Source: Cephalopachus bancanus (lineage: Eukaryota; Chordata; Mammalia; Primates; Tarsiidae). Taken from it: a DNA stretch of 64,000 nt. Location: positions 6,572,001 to 6,636,000 of the forward strand of contig JAPVLO010000138.1 of NCBI GenBank assembly GCA_027257055.1, written 5' to 3'. Below the pieces are notes generated by a model. That model did no database searches, was not told where the DNA came from, and saw only the letters and a list, made by a program, of their open reading frames with translations. Of this stretch, positions 1 through 10,469 are shown piece by piece (the stretch's first letter is position 1; each line of letters opens with the position of its first letter). Position numbers and translations under genes: made by a program.

Positions 1-595
1 CTGAAGGAGTGTTCTTCAGTATAACTCTTTATGTTATAGACTAGAACAGAACATAAAAGGAGAAATAGATGGGAAGTGATAGAGTCGGCCTTGTTCTGAC
101 CCACAGGTTCAATGCTTGGACCCAAAGCACCACACAGTTGCCCCACCCCCACCCAAGACAAGGGAATTTAACTTTTGAATGCATTTATCAGTTCATCTTT
201 GACAGTAGGCTGTGCTGAGAGGGGCAGTGGTAGTGGATTACAGATGAGGTATTCCCTGTCAACTGAGAAAAATTATCTGGTGAAGGCTTAGGAGCTAATA
301 ATTATAGTAGTTGGGGGACAAGAACATGGACTCATTAAAATGCACCTATGAGCAAGTGCTGTAAGGGATCCTTCTGTTGACCTACTCTCCATAGCACAAA
401 CTGTGGCCAGGTATATCTTGTTTATTTCAGGAGAGTTGCTCTAGCCCAAGAATCAGGATAAGTACATGGGCATTAGGCAAGGCCTAAACTGAAACTAGGG
501 CAGATTGTTATTCTACAGGGTTTCCTAATGCTGTTCATACCATCACAAAACAACAAAACTTTAGGCTGGGAGAAATGATAACAGATGTTTATTAA
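1..595. other. Unique sequence, nothing recognised
   Basis: No repeat family, RNA gene or convincing open frame is visible here. The stretch ends where an L1 3' fragment begins near 611. Confidence 0.5.
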
Positions 596-610
596 AAATA
601 TATGTAGCAA

Positions 611-1291
611 TTAAAAAAATTGGTACATATACACGATGGAATACTATGCAGCCATAAAAAAGAACAAAATAATGAATTTCGCAGCAATCTGGATGGAACT
701 AGAGTCTATAATACTGAGTGACAGCTGGGCTTGGTGGCTCAGCCTGTAATCCTGTGCCTTTGGGAGGCTGAGGTGAGTGGATTGCCTGAGGTCACGGGTT
801 TGAGACCTGACTGGGTAACTTGGTGAGACCTCATCTCTATAATAAAACAAAAAATTAGCCGGGTATGGTAGCGAGGGCCTGTAGTTCCAGCTACTTGGAA
901 GGCTGAGGCAGAAGGATCTCCGGAGTCCGGCAGGTAGAGGCTGCGGTGGCCGGGAGCGGCCACTGCACTCCAGTCTGGGCGACAGAGTGAGACTCCAACT
1001 CAAAAAACAAAACAAAACAAAAAAATATTGAGTGACTTCTCACAGAAACAAAGATCTGAGTATCACATGTTCTCACTCATATAGTGGACCTTGAACGTCC
1101 AATGTAATACTTTAAAAAAATGACTGACCGTAGTGGGAAACTATGGGTGGGGGAGATGGGATTAATGGTAGTAAATATCTGTCTGGGGACAGGGAGACAC
1201 CTCTTATCAATAAGGGTGCCTGAACGAAGTGTATTTGTATACTTAACCCTTAACTGTACCCCACAATATCATAATAAAAAATATTGATTAT
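611..1291 (+). mobile_element. L1 3' end, split by an Alu
   Basis: Bases 611-722 encode the C-terminal part of L1 ORF2 (reading ...[15 protein letters not shown]...). The element resumes at 1037 with the ORF2 end and the 3' UTR, and stops near 1291 after an ATAATAAAA-type end. It is strongly 5'-truncated. A loose target-site duplication is possible (AAAAATATATGTAGCAA near 594-610 and a diverged copy near 1292-1310). Its 3' UTR closely resembles that of the L1 at 59703-60741, so both belong to the same lineage. It is interrupted by the Alu at 723-1024. Confidence 0.85.
723..1024 (+). mobile_element. Alu (intermediate form) inside L1
   Basis: This is a complete dimeric Alu with an A-rich tail containing CAAAA repeats. 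It is flanked by ATACTGAGTGAC at 711-722 and ATATTGAGTGAC at 1025-1036, a 12-base duplication with one mismatch. It has the shortened left arm (CTCAGCCTG) and keeps the longer GTAACTTGGTGAGACC segment, so it belongs to the intermediate group rather than the youngest one. The insertion lies in L1 ORF2, so it post-dates that L1. Confidence 0.93.
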
Positions 1292-1459
1292 AAAAAATAT
1301 ATATACAACAAATGCTATCTCATTATGAGAGAAAAAAATTACTTATTATAAAGAAATAATTTAAATCTTCAGAGTAGAAACAAGGTAAGTATGTTGACTA
1401 GTGGAGGTACTACATTGAAAGTCATTTTTTGTTTTTGATAGAAAAAGTGCAACACTGTC

Positions 1460-1737
1460 TTTTTTTTCTGTCGCCCAGGCTGGAGTGCAGTAGCATGCTC
1501 ACGGCTACCTCAGCATCAACCTGCTGGGCTCCATTGATCCTTCCACCTCAGTCTTCCAAGTAGCCGGAACTACAGGCATGCACTACCATGCCTGGCTAAT
1601 TTTTTTTTTTAAATTTATTGTAGAGATGAGATCTTGCCAAGCTGCCTGGGCTGGTCTTGAACCCGTGGGCTCAGGCAATCTACTCGCCTTGGCCTCACAA
1701 AGTGCTGGGATTACAGACTGAGTCACTAAGCTTGGGT
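1460..1737 (-). mobile_element. Alu, minus strand
   Basis: The reverse complement is a dimeric Alu with T-runs at 1461-1468 (tail) and near 1600 (middle A-stretch). An imperfect duplication AACAYTGTC occurs at about 1451-1459 and 1738-1746. The left arm has the CAGTCTG form, and the segment before GAGACC is long, so it is an intermediate, moderately diverged copy. Confidence 0.9.
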
Positions 1738-1746
1738 AACATTGTC

Positions 1747-3199
1747 ATATTTTTAAAAATGCTTTTTCTTAATGATTCACTGCTCTTGCTTTTATACCTT
1801 CTTCTCTTTTTCAGTATCTTTCATTTATTGTCTTACTATCCAGTTCTATGCATACAACAGTTATATGGAAGAAAATTTGAGTCAGAAACCAATGCAACAG
1901 CCCTAAAATCACACTGCTTACTTGTGTGGCCTATACTTGAATATGGTTCTTTTCAAATATTAAGGCTCTTATTTTAAAGATTTGATTTCAATGAAAAATG
2001 CATTTATATCCTGATATCACATTCCTGACACTAAGAAATGCATAGTGCATTTTAAGAATAACTTACATTTAGCACTGGTTTCTAAATGCCAATATATGAA
2101 TTTCTCTATCAGATAGATCTGATACAAAGACCCAGTAATGTCTGTCCATATTGTCACAGCCCCTAAAGAAAGGCACAACCAGGGCTCAAGCGCTTCTGTA
2201 CATTTCTGAACAATATTCTCTAGCGCTAATAAAAGGTGTACTTCCTCTTATCTCCTATGCACTCCCAGTAATTAGCTTCAGGTGATCCTTGACTTCCCAG
2301 GAGTCTACCCCTAACCAAGTTAAAGATGCAAATCCCCATTTACTCCCTTTTTCTGAGTGGTCCTAATTTGAATAATATAGTATCAATGTAATCATAAGTC
2401 TTGTGATTTGTATAACTTTTGAATCAGTGTAATCATAAGTTTTGTGAATTGTATAACTTTTGTGTAATGCATGCTGTCTTAGACCTTGTAAACTCTTTTT
2501 ACTCTACGGCAAGTTTGATTAACACTTCTGCTGGGCCCTACTAATAAAAGCTATGAGATATCTCTGATATCTGGCACCATGAAGTCTGGACCGAAAATGT
2601 CACTATGGATAAATGAGGCTGAAACTCAAGTTCTATACAACGCTCTGCTGGCCATGTGACTAATACAGAGGTACTAACAACTCTGGACTTACAAAAGTGA
2701 ACTGTAAAATCCTGGAGAGTGAACAGAATCATTTTAGAAAGACCTCGAGTCTGGCTGTTCTACCAGTTCTCTGCCCCTTGATTTATCAGTATCGAGGGTG
2801 AGCAGTCGAGTATTACTCAGACCATAACAGATCTTTTAAAAGTAAACTTTCTCGTATCCTCAAGATGGGGAGAGTTTCATAACTTAGAGCAAAGTTAGTT
2901 TTCTACCCTCCCTCTCAAAGAAATTAGGAGATACAGGCACTGTCTTCCTTGATGATTACAGTTCAAAGGGGTGACTTCCAGTTCCTAGACAAAGACATTC
3001 CCACACTGCAAAATGAGTTGCCAAGAAGCTTTCCAAAGGATTTACATCTCAAAGAGGCAGATGAATAATTTATGTGTTTTCTAAAGGAAATGATCTAAGG
3101 AAAGGGAGGTCAGGGGCTTAGAGGCAAGAAGCTCTTCTAAAGTTTAGCTAGGCTGAAGGAAATGTTAGGGCCATCTTCCTCAGAATTCTCCCTTTCTTT
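1747..3199. other. Mostly unrecognised, with a small tandem duplication
   Basis: No gene is seen. A two-copy tandem duplication of about 41 bases lies at 2383-2423 and 2424-2463 (TCARTGTAATCATAAGT... units). The sequence around 2200-2740 includes AATAAA near 2542 and could be part of a decayed LTR, but I cannot name a family. Confidence 0.4.
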
Positions 3200-3362
3200 A
3201 TAGTTCTAGTTAAATGTCATGTCACATCTATGGTGCTTTCCATAGATCACTTTGTGTTCAATGCAAACTTCCTCCACCCCGTCATTCCTTGTCTCTGTTG
3301 ACCTGCTTTATTTTTCTCCCTGGCAATTATTCCCATCTGAGACTTGACATAATGACTTTATT
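3200..3362 (+). mobile_element. L2 fragment (upstream part)
   Basis: The sequence matches the L2 3' region pattern: AAATGTCATGTCACATC, then a C-rich stretch, then CCTGCTTTATTTTTCTCC and CATCTGAGACTTGACAT. It is diverged, as expected for an old mammalian L2. It continues at about 3775 after an insertion. Confidence 0.6.
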
Positions 3363-3774
3363 TCGGGCATGTATTGTCACATAATGTAGCATAACTAACA
3401 GAAAATCTCAGTAGCATACAATTGTAGCAGAGTATTGCTCCTGAATCTGGGTCAGCCTGGGATTGGTTAGGGAGAGGCACTGGACAGGTGTCTGGTGGTG
3501 AGCTGTCTCTTAGGTGATAGAGGCTCTGGTCCATTTGAGTCTCTTCTTTCCTCAGGCTAGTCTGGGAATGCTCTGATGGTAATAGATATGGCAGAAACAT
3601 AAGGACGAACAAGGGAAAACATGCCATGTCTCTGGAGCTTAGGTTTAGTAAAAGCACACCATTACTTTTCCTAAAGTATTAGGTTGCATAGGGATGTTTA
3701 TGCTGCCTAAAGGGAGAAACTTCAAAAACACCAGGAAGCTTGGAAGGGGTGGATGTTGGTAGTTAACCAAATTG
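3363..3774. mobile_element. Unresolved old repeat that splits an L2
   Basis: This segment sits between two halves of one L2. The start (ATGTAGCATAACTAACAG... CTCAGTAGC) and the CTCAGGCTAGTCTGGGAATG part resemble the reverse complement of an old mammalian LTR-type repeat that ends in CTTAAAACAAC-like sequence. The family is not resolved. Confidence 0.35.
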
Positions 3775-3935
3775 CTTATGATTCATCTGTGTCTCTCACC
3801 TTGTCTTCTCACTCTTAGAGTGAAACTTCCATGAGAACAAAATTGACTCGTCTATTTTGTTTATTTTTGTCTCCCCAGTGTTAAAAAATTGTGTTTGACA
3901 CTTTTAGTAAATGAATGAATCAATAAAATCGTTCA
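3775..3935 (+). mobile_element. L2 3' end
   Basis: The L2 terminus is recognisable: CTTAGAGTGAAACTTCCATGAGAAC, TTTTGTCTCCCCAGTG and the terminal AATGAATGAATCAAT. It continues the L2 half at 3200-3362. Confidence 0.7.
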
Positions 3936-4156
3936 GCAATTTTTCTGAAATTTTATAATATTTTAGCAACTTAAATTCTCTTACTGAGAATTCATAAAGT
4001 TCGTCACTAAACCAATATTGATTGGTCATCATTCTGGAAGCTAATCTGTAATCAATGATGTGACTATTATGATAAGCAATATGAATACTATTTTCAGTGA
4101 AATTTTTAAAACCCTAATTTGAAAAGAGAAAGCTTGGATATAGAAAACCTATTTCA

Positions 4157-4445
4157 AGCCGGGTTCGGTGGTTCAGCCTGTAATACCGTGCCTTTGGGAG
4201 GCTGAGGTGAGTGAATTGCCTGAGCCCGTGGGTTCAAGACCCACCTGGGCAGCGAGACCTCATCTCTACAATAAATCAAAAAATCATGGTAGCACATGCC
4301 TGTAATTCCGGCTACTCGGAAGGCTGAGGTGGAAGGATCGCTGGAGCCCAGCAGTTCGAGGCTGCGGTGGCCAGGAGCAGCCACTGCACTCCAGTCTGGG
4401 TGATAGAGTAAGACTCCAACTCAATAAAAGAAAAAAAGAAAAAAA
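4157..4445 (+). mobile_element. Young-form Alu
   Basis: Dimeric Alu with a perfect 15-base target-site duplication, AGAAAACCTATTTCA, at 4142-4156 and 4446-4460. It has both the CAGCCTG left arm and the five-base deletion giving GGGCAGCGAGACC. It also lacks about 9 bases at the start of the right arm (AATCATGGTAGC). Confidence 0.95.
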
Positions 4446-4666
4446 AGAAAACCTATTTCAGGAAAAAAATTTAGAAAAACCCTACTTAACTTTACCAGAG
4501 ATTTAAAAACCGGGTACAGAAAATCCAAAGGAACTTTCCTTGCAAAGATTCATTGAAAACAGGTCTTATTCAAGGCCTATAGCAGTAGTCATTAGATTAT
4601 GCAAAGTAAATATGAAGGAAAGATTCTAAGAGCATTTAGACAAAAGCATCAAATAACTTAAACAGG

Positions 4667-5347
4667 CAACTGATCAGGCTAACAGCAGACTTCACAGCAG
4701 AAACTTTACAAGCCAGAGGGCATTGGGGCCCTATTATCAATCTCTTCAAACAGATTAACTGTCAGTAAAGTTTTTGTATTTCACAAAATGAAGTTTTATA
4801 AATGAAAGAGAAATAAAGACTTTCTCAGACAAGTGAATGCTGAGGGAATTTGTAACTGGTCACCAGTAGACCAGTACTCTACAAAAGTATTCAAAGAAAA
4901 TCTAAACATTGAAACAACAGATCAAAATGCACCAGTAGACAAACACTGACAATATAAAAATTCACAGAACCCAGAGAATACCAACACAATGCAGAAAACA
5001 AAACAACCAGTAAAAAAAGCAACATAATGAATGGGACAGTACCTTACATGTCACTACTGAGACTTAAAAGTTATGAGCTTAATACCCATGTAAAACACAT
5101 TAATTTCCAGAATTTTTTTCAAAAGAACAACCCAAGCATCTGCTGTTTTCAAAAGACTTACTTTTCAAACAAAAACCCCTGTAGTTTCAAGTAAAAAAAG
5201 TGGAGTCAATATTCCATGCAAATAAAAACCAAAACAAGCAGTAGTAGCAAGTCTCATACCAGATTAAACAGACTTTAGGTTAACAAAAGTGAATAAAGAC
5301 AAAGTCATTAAATAATTATGAAAGTATCAGTCTAACAATAAGATATA

Positions 5348-5394
<47 letters not shown>

Positions 5395-5969
5395 AACACC
5401 AGAGTTTCCCAGGATTATAATTTATTTTATTAGATTAAGAAAAGAGATAGACAGCAATACAATAATGAGGGAGATTTCAACGCTCTTCTGACAGCAATAG
5501 AAAAATCAAGGCAAAATATCAACAAAGAAGAGTTAATCTGGACCCTACAGCAAATGGACCTAACAGACATCTAGAGGATATTACACCACAAAAATACGGG
5601 AAAGACATTTTTCTCATCAGTACATGGAACATTCTCCACAACGGTTTGCATGATAGGCCATAAATCAAGTCTCAGTAACAAAAAAAAAAAAATCCAAATT
5701 ATATCAAGCATCTACTCAGACCACAGTGGAATAAAACTGGAAATCAAATCCAAGAGAAACTCTCAAAACCAAACAAACACATGAAACTTTAACAAACTGC
5801 TCCCAAATGATCTTTCAGTTAACCCTGAAATCAAGCTGTAAATTTTTAAAAAATCTTGAAATGAATGTCAACAACAACACAAGTTATCAAAACCTCTGAA
5901 ACACACAATAAACTGTGATCATAGGAAAATTTATGGTGCTTAATGCCTATCTTGAAAAAAGCAAAAGGT
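4667..5969 (+). mobile_element. L1 ORF1-ORF2 junction region, decayed
   Basis: The sequence follows the L1 layout from the ORF1 end (AACAGCAGACTTCACAGCAG, ACAAGCCAGAGGG) through the inter-ORF spacer to the ORF2 endonuclease region (GACCACAGTGGAATAAAACTGG near 5717). Many indels and an inserted AT microsatellite break every frame. The 3' part is absent, and an L1 tail of the opposite orientation abuts it at 5974. Confidence 0.75.
5351..5390. repeat. (AT)20 microsatellite
   Basis: Forty bases of uninterrupted AT repeat inside the L1 remnant. Perfect AT runs of this length are usually length-polymorphic and can extrude cruciforms. Confidence 0.98.
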
Positions 5970-5973
5970 CAGT

Positions 5974-6165
5974 TTTTTTTTTTCTTTTTCTTTTTTTAAA
6001 GATGTGGGCTACAATTCAGGGTTAGCTATACAAATGTTGATTATGCAGGTACCCTTATTTATGAGGTGTGCCCCTCCCTCTGAGAGTTTCCCTCAACTGC
6101 CAATCCCACTTCCCCTCACCTGGCAGTTTCCCACTACTGCCAATCCCTTTCCCAAAGTATTAAGA
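5974..6165 (-). mobile_element. Short L1 3' end, minus strand
   Basis: A T-rich start (the reversed A-tail) is followed by the reverse complement of an L1 3' UTR, with two CTGCCAATCCC blocks at about 6098-6107 and 6138-6147. About 190 bases remain, so the copy is extremely 5'-truncated. The same 3' UTR type is seen at 40730-40919 and, on the plus strand, at 37600-37817. No duplication was found. Confidence 0.8.
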
Positions 6166-6718
6166 TAAAAAAATATTTATTTAGAGACAAGATTAATTCT
6201 TTTTTCTTGATTTATAGCTTTATTATTTGCCCTGTTACTGCATAATTATTTCTTTTAATTATTTCATTATGATATAATCATACATTTATGATATGCATAA
6301 TATTCTTACTTATATTGCTATTAAGTCAGCATCTGTTGTATAATTTCCACTCGTTATAGGCAGTATAAGTGAATGGACTAAGCTTATTCACTTATATGGC
6401 CTTTGCAGATCAAAATTTGTTGTTTTGCATGTATGAAAGGCACCAAAATAAGTATTTTTTTAAAAAGTATTTTGAATGTGGAAGAAACAAATGAATATTT
6501 TGCAAGGCAGCATTATTCTAACAAAAATTCTGAGCATTGAAATTGATTAGAATATATTACTTAACTTTGTTACTTAGAATTTTAAATAGTGTGAAGCATA
6601 TGAGGTAAATTGCACAACTGATTGTATTTTTATGGACACACAAACTATATTTTGTCCCTTTAAAGAGATAATTTTTAAGATAATCAGAAGCATACTGACC
6701 CTAGTAAAGGTAGCTTAT
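6166..6718. other. AT-rich, nothing recognised
   Basis: No gene or named repeat is seen. Confidence 0.5.
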
Positions 6719-7582
6719 GTTAGGGTACGGATGTGGTGAGGGTGGAGAGGAGAGGCGAGACGTTCAGCACCGCCAGGGCTGGCAAGCTGCAGGTGCACGC
6801 TGACAACCCAGAGATCCGAGTAAATGCAAAGAATTACGACTCACAAAAAGGTTAAGAAAAGTTTATTTAAAAGTAAATTAAAGAGAGAAAGAGAAGGAAG
6901 AGAGAAGATTCACCTCCCCAAATTGGGGGAGGAGTACCAAAGCCAGGAAGCATGGCGACAGACATGGCTCAGAGGGTCACGTGGCTACACCAGTGTCTAG
7001 CAAGGTAATGGCCGCTGGTTGCTTGTGGTTGAGTCCTTTTAACCATTCCTTTAGATGGGGGAGGATCATTAAGGTGATTGGGTGGTGGTCTGCTTCCACA
7101 TCATCACAAAGGGGTAGGCAAGTGCAGGTACTGATGATGTCAGGTGATGACAGCAGGCAGAAGGGTGGGTTGGCCACATGATTGCTGTCATGGTGGGGCT
7201 TCTTTGTGTCATGTAGGTTAGCCCTGGGGGGAGTGATTCCTGCAAGAGACTTGTTAGACGTTTGCAATTCACAAATTCCTGGACCAAAGGTGGGGTGGTC
7301 GTTTGGGTTGTCCTGATCTTGTATCTGTAGGAGATTTGCCTAGGGGGGATGGGATAGCCTGCTGTTTGCCCTGCAGTAGAATGTCTGAATGCTTGCTAAT
7401 GGTTACACTGAGGCAAAAAGACTAAGAATAAGCTAAGTTTCTTCTAGGTTTCTATAGGTAACTTTCAGCTTTAAAACTGCAAAGCTCTACAACAATGTGT
7501 ATAGACAGCCCCAGTTCTTGCCATAGCTATACACCAAAAATGTCTGTTTTCAGGGCAAGTTTCTAATGCTATCAGTTTCCCA
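6719..7582 (-). mobile_element. Solo LTR, class I endogenous-retrovirus type
   Basis: This block is richer in GC than its surroundings. Read on the minus strand it runs from TGGGAAACTGATAG (near 7582) to ...CCTAACA (6719), so it has TG...CA ends. A minus-strand AATAAA lies at 6862-6867, followed by a U5-like part (TTTTGTGAGTCGTAATTC...). An AAAAGGACTCAACC motif upstream could be a weak TATA region. No internal retroviral sequence adjoins either side, so it is probably a solo LTR left by recombination. I could not find a matching 4-6 base target duplication, so the exact ends are uncertain. Confidence 0.65.
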
Positions 7583-9728
7583 TGGCATTGATGTGGGATC
7601 GTAGTTAATAATATATCTTTTATAAATCATTTCTCGACATGAATCTTGTTGGTTAAAACAATAATTGTTTTCATTATCAGTCGACTTCATATTTAAGTTT
7701 TTTTAATTTTTAGGATCCAAACAACTGGAAAGCAAAACCATCTCAATTTTCATTTAAGCAAAAGACTATCCTAACCAGTTATGTGTGGTCTTTAAACGGT
7801 CAGTGTCTTCTGCCAAACATCATAAACAACCACAAAATTCTAAAGGAATGGAGGGTTAGATATAAACAGGGATATATAGAGTTGTAAATGGTATATCATA
7901 TGGTTATGACCAAGAAATAATTTAAAATAATTCCCAAGATTTAATTTTTTATATTTTGATATTGCAAATTAGAAAAACACACACATTGTTATTTGAATTA
8001 TACTGAGGTTGTGAGGTTTATATTTTTGTCATGGATGTTGATTCCCAAAGTAAACCCTTTCTATATAATAGTCCTATTTATCTTTGTATGTTCAGAGCAT
8101 GAGTAATATGGAGTTTATAGTGTTGGAGACAGTTTTATGGACAATTTTATAATATATGTGAAAGTTCTCACATAAGCTGTAGGTCATCTAGAGGAATTCT
8201 ATCAACGAACCTACATCATAAAGACACCAACAAATGATAAGTCAACGAAAGAAAGAATTGGGAGCAGACCCACTTTATTTTTGCAGCAAATCTTCCTACT
8301 TTTGAGTACCTTTATTCTCACAAATAGAAAAACCTCAAGACTATTAAATAAGGGGTAAACAACTTCAGAAAGCAGTAGTATATTGCACTAAATTATTCAC
8401 CAAATGCATACATTTGGAGATCCCTTTTTGGAGTTTATAAGAGGTTTTTCATAAAGAAAAAATTGGGTTTAGTAAAAATGACAAGGCAACAAATTACCAT
8501 CACAATATATTTATTATTACACATAAAATAAAAAGCCTAGGAAGTTAAGTGATGTAAAATCTTTTATTGTAAATAAAATAAAATCTGAATAATTAATTAG
8601 AAGAAAAAATTAAATTGGAAGAAAGATCATAATCACTGCAAAAAGTGCTATTTACCTATGAGTCACACAGGGTCTCAGAACTCTGAGCTATTTCATGTTC
8701 TTTTAAAACAAACCAAATAACCCTGTTCAGAACTTAAGTAAATTAGTTTCTCCAGAGCATAAAAATAAAGTTTTAAAATTAATATAATTTAAGATTATGA
8801 AAGGTCTGTGAAATGTAACATGGTATAAACATTAATTGTTTAATTTTTAAGCATGTCAGTATATTTGAAAACCAATTTTGGTATTATTGGTTCTATTCTG
8901 AGAAAATTTCTGAATATGCAAAATGGTAACCAAAAAGGTAGCTGATTGAGAATATAATATTACTTGCTATCAAATCATTTCAGAAGCAAAATTATTAAAA
9001 AGTTAATATTTTCTAGCAAGACTATTTTAAATCTGTGATATAGGTTTAGTTAATATGCTTAATATGGGTTTTCAAATGGTTGTGCCCATGGCCTATGAAG
9101 TCTAATAAAGAGTTTGTCTCATTTTTTTCTTTTTCAATTCAGGAATATATTTGAACTTGAATGCTCTTTCAATAAAATTTGAAAATCTTTTTATCATATG
9201 TGTTATCTCCACCAGAAAATAACTACCATTAGAGGAGCCACAAAACAACCAAGTGGACAGAGTGACTCAGCCAGTTGACATCTGACATTTGTCATTGACC
9301 ACCTCAATGGTCATGTGAGCTCATGAACACTGTGGTTATAGGAGCAGAACTGGAGGATATGTGAGAACAAGCATCCTAGTCTGATCTAGCTATGCTGCTG
9401 TCTAAAGCCAAACTTGCCAGCAATACAGACCAATAGTAAGTCCTCATTTTAGTCTCTCAAAAAGCTCCAGATGACATTTGTTGAAGAGTTTGTTAGAATA
9501 GATCCTTTCTATACTGGAATTCAGACTGAAATTAACAAGTGTTCTAGGTCTAATTTGGTTTTCCTTTCCACAATTCTGACAGTACCACAGTCTAAGAGCT
9601 TTGAATGTATTTAGTCTACTGATAAGGGATCCTACATAACATCACTATAGACCAAGGACATTATTTTTTTTAAAGAGACGTATGGCACTACATGCATGAT
9701 TATGTGATTGACTTCTCCTATCACATAC
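7583..9728. other. Long AT-rich stretch, nothing recognised
   Basis: No coding frame, RNA gene or repeat family could be named. Composition is about that of the unique DNA elsewhere in the window. Confidence 0.5.
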
Positions 9729-9930
9729 TGAGACAGAAGATAGCTAGAGAAAGGCTAGGCAGACAGACAGGCAGGTCCTTTGGTAACAATGTGGCCAACT
9801 CCTAGAAGGCCTCTCAGGTTCAGCATTGGTAAACAAGTTCCTGGGAACCTCAAAAGCTAAAGCTTAAGTACTCACTGCTGGGATTGAAAAGCAGTCAATC
9901 AGCTCACCATTAGGTCCTTACCTTTTGCCG

Positions 9931-10014
9931 ATTGGTCCTTAGTACTGACCAATCAGAACAGTTACAGCTCACAGCTAGTGCTAGCCAATCGGCTTGGACT
10001 TGGGGCTATATAAG
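9931..10014 (+). promoter_or_regulatory. LTR core promoter: CCAAT boxes and TATA box
   Basis: An inverted CCAAT box (ATTGG) is at 9931-9935. Direct boxes are at 9949-9953 (in CCAATCAGA) and 9985-9989 (in GCCAATCGG). TATATAAG is at 10007-10014. The spacing of the last CCAAT to the TATA box (about 20 bases) fits a Pol II LTR promoter. Activity in the present genome is unknown. Confidence 0.7.
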
Positions 10015-10086
10015 CACCAGATTTTCAGCCCCAGATGGGTAACTCTTTTGGGTCTCCTCCCATTGTGGGAGTTTTTCTGTCCTCTC

Positions 10087-10092
10087 AATAAA
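10087..10092 (+). promoter_or_regulatory. LTR polyadenylation signal
   Basis: AATAAA about 75 bases downstream of the TATA box, in the position expected of the R region of a retroviral LTR. Confidence 0.65.
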
Positions 10093-10246
10093 TCCCACTT
10101 TCTCACTTTCTGGCCATTGGTGTCCCTCATTATTCCTGGGCATGAGATAAGAACCTTGACCCTGAGGAGCTGCGACCTGAAGAGTTGCATAAGATCATCG
10201 GAGTCCAGCTGCTGGAAGAAGGCGAGACTCTGAAACAGAGACACCT

Positions 10247-10468
10247 TGGGGGCTAGACTTGCCAGCCCACTGGACCAACAATATTCTCAGGGCTTGGCTT
10301 GCCAGCCCATTAGAGCTAACACTCCGGGGGCTAGGCTTGTCTGACCACCGAATCCCAACACTCTCAGGGCTTGGCTTGCCAACCCATTAGAGCTCACACT
10401 TCTGGGGCTAGGCTTACCAGCCCCTTGGTGACCTTCGCTGGGGCTTGGTTGGTGGACCCATTGAGCTG
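10247..10468 (+). repeat. Tandem repeat built on primer-site-like units
   Basis: Immediately after the LTR there are three tandem units of about 73-78 bases (starting near 10241, 10319 and 10396). Each contains two related half-units of about 38 bases. The half-units share a core such as GGGGGCTAGACTTGCCAGCC or CAGGGCTTGGCTTGCCAGCC, followed by ACTGG, ATTAGAG or similar. The first core coincides with the putative primer-binding site, so the array looks like reiteration of the primer-site and leader segment. The function is not known; this is inference from position and repeat structure. Confidence 0.75.
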
Positions 10469-10469
10469 A

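Larger units (their letters stand above)
9729..10243 (+). mobile_element. Endogenous retroviral LTR, gamma-like (class I)
   Basis: The segment begins TGAGACAGAAG and ends ...GAGACA, with retroviral TG...CA ends about 515 bases apart. U3 holds three CCAAT-type boxes and a TATA box. AATAAA lies 80 bases downstream of the TATA box at 10087-10092, followed by a GT-rich U5. Three bases after the end comes TGGGGGCTAG, resembling a proline-tRNA primer-binding site. This order is that of a class I LTR in the plus orientation. No second LTR was seen in the window. Confidence 0.75.
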
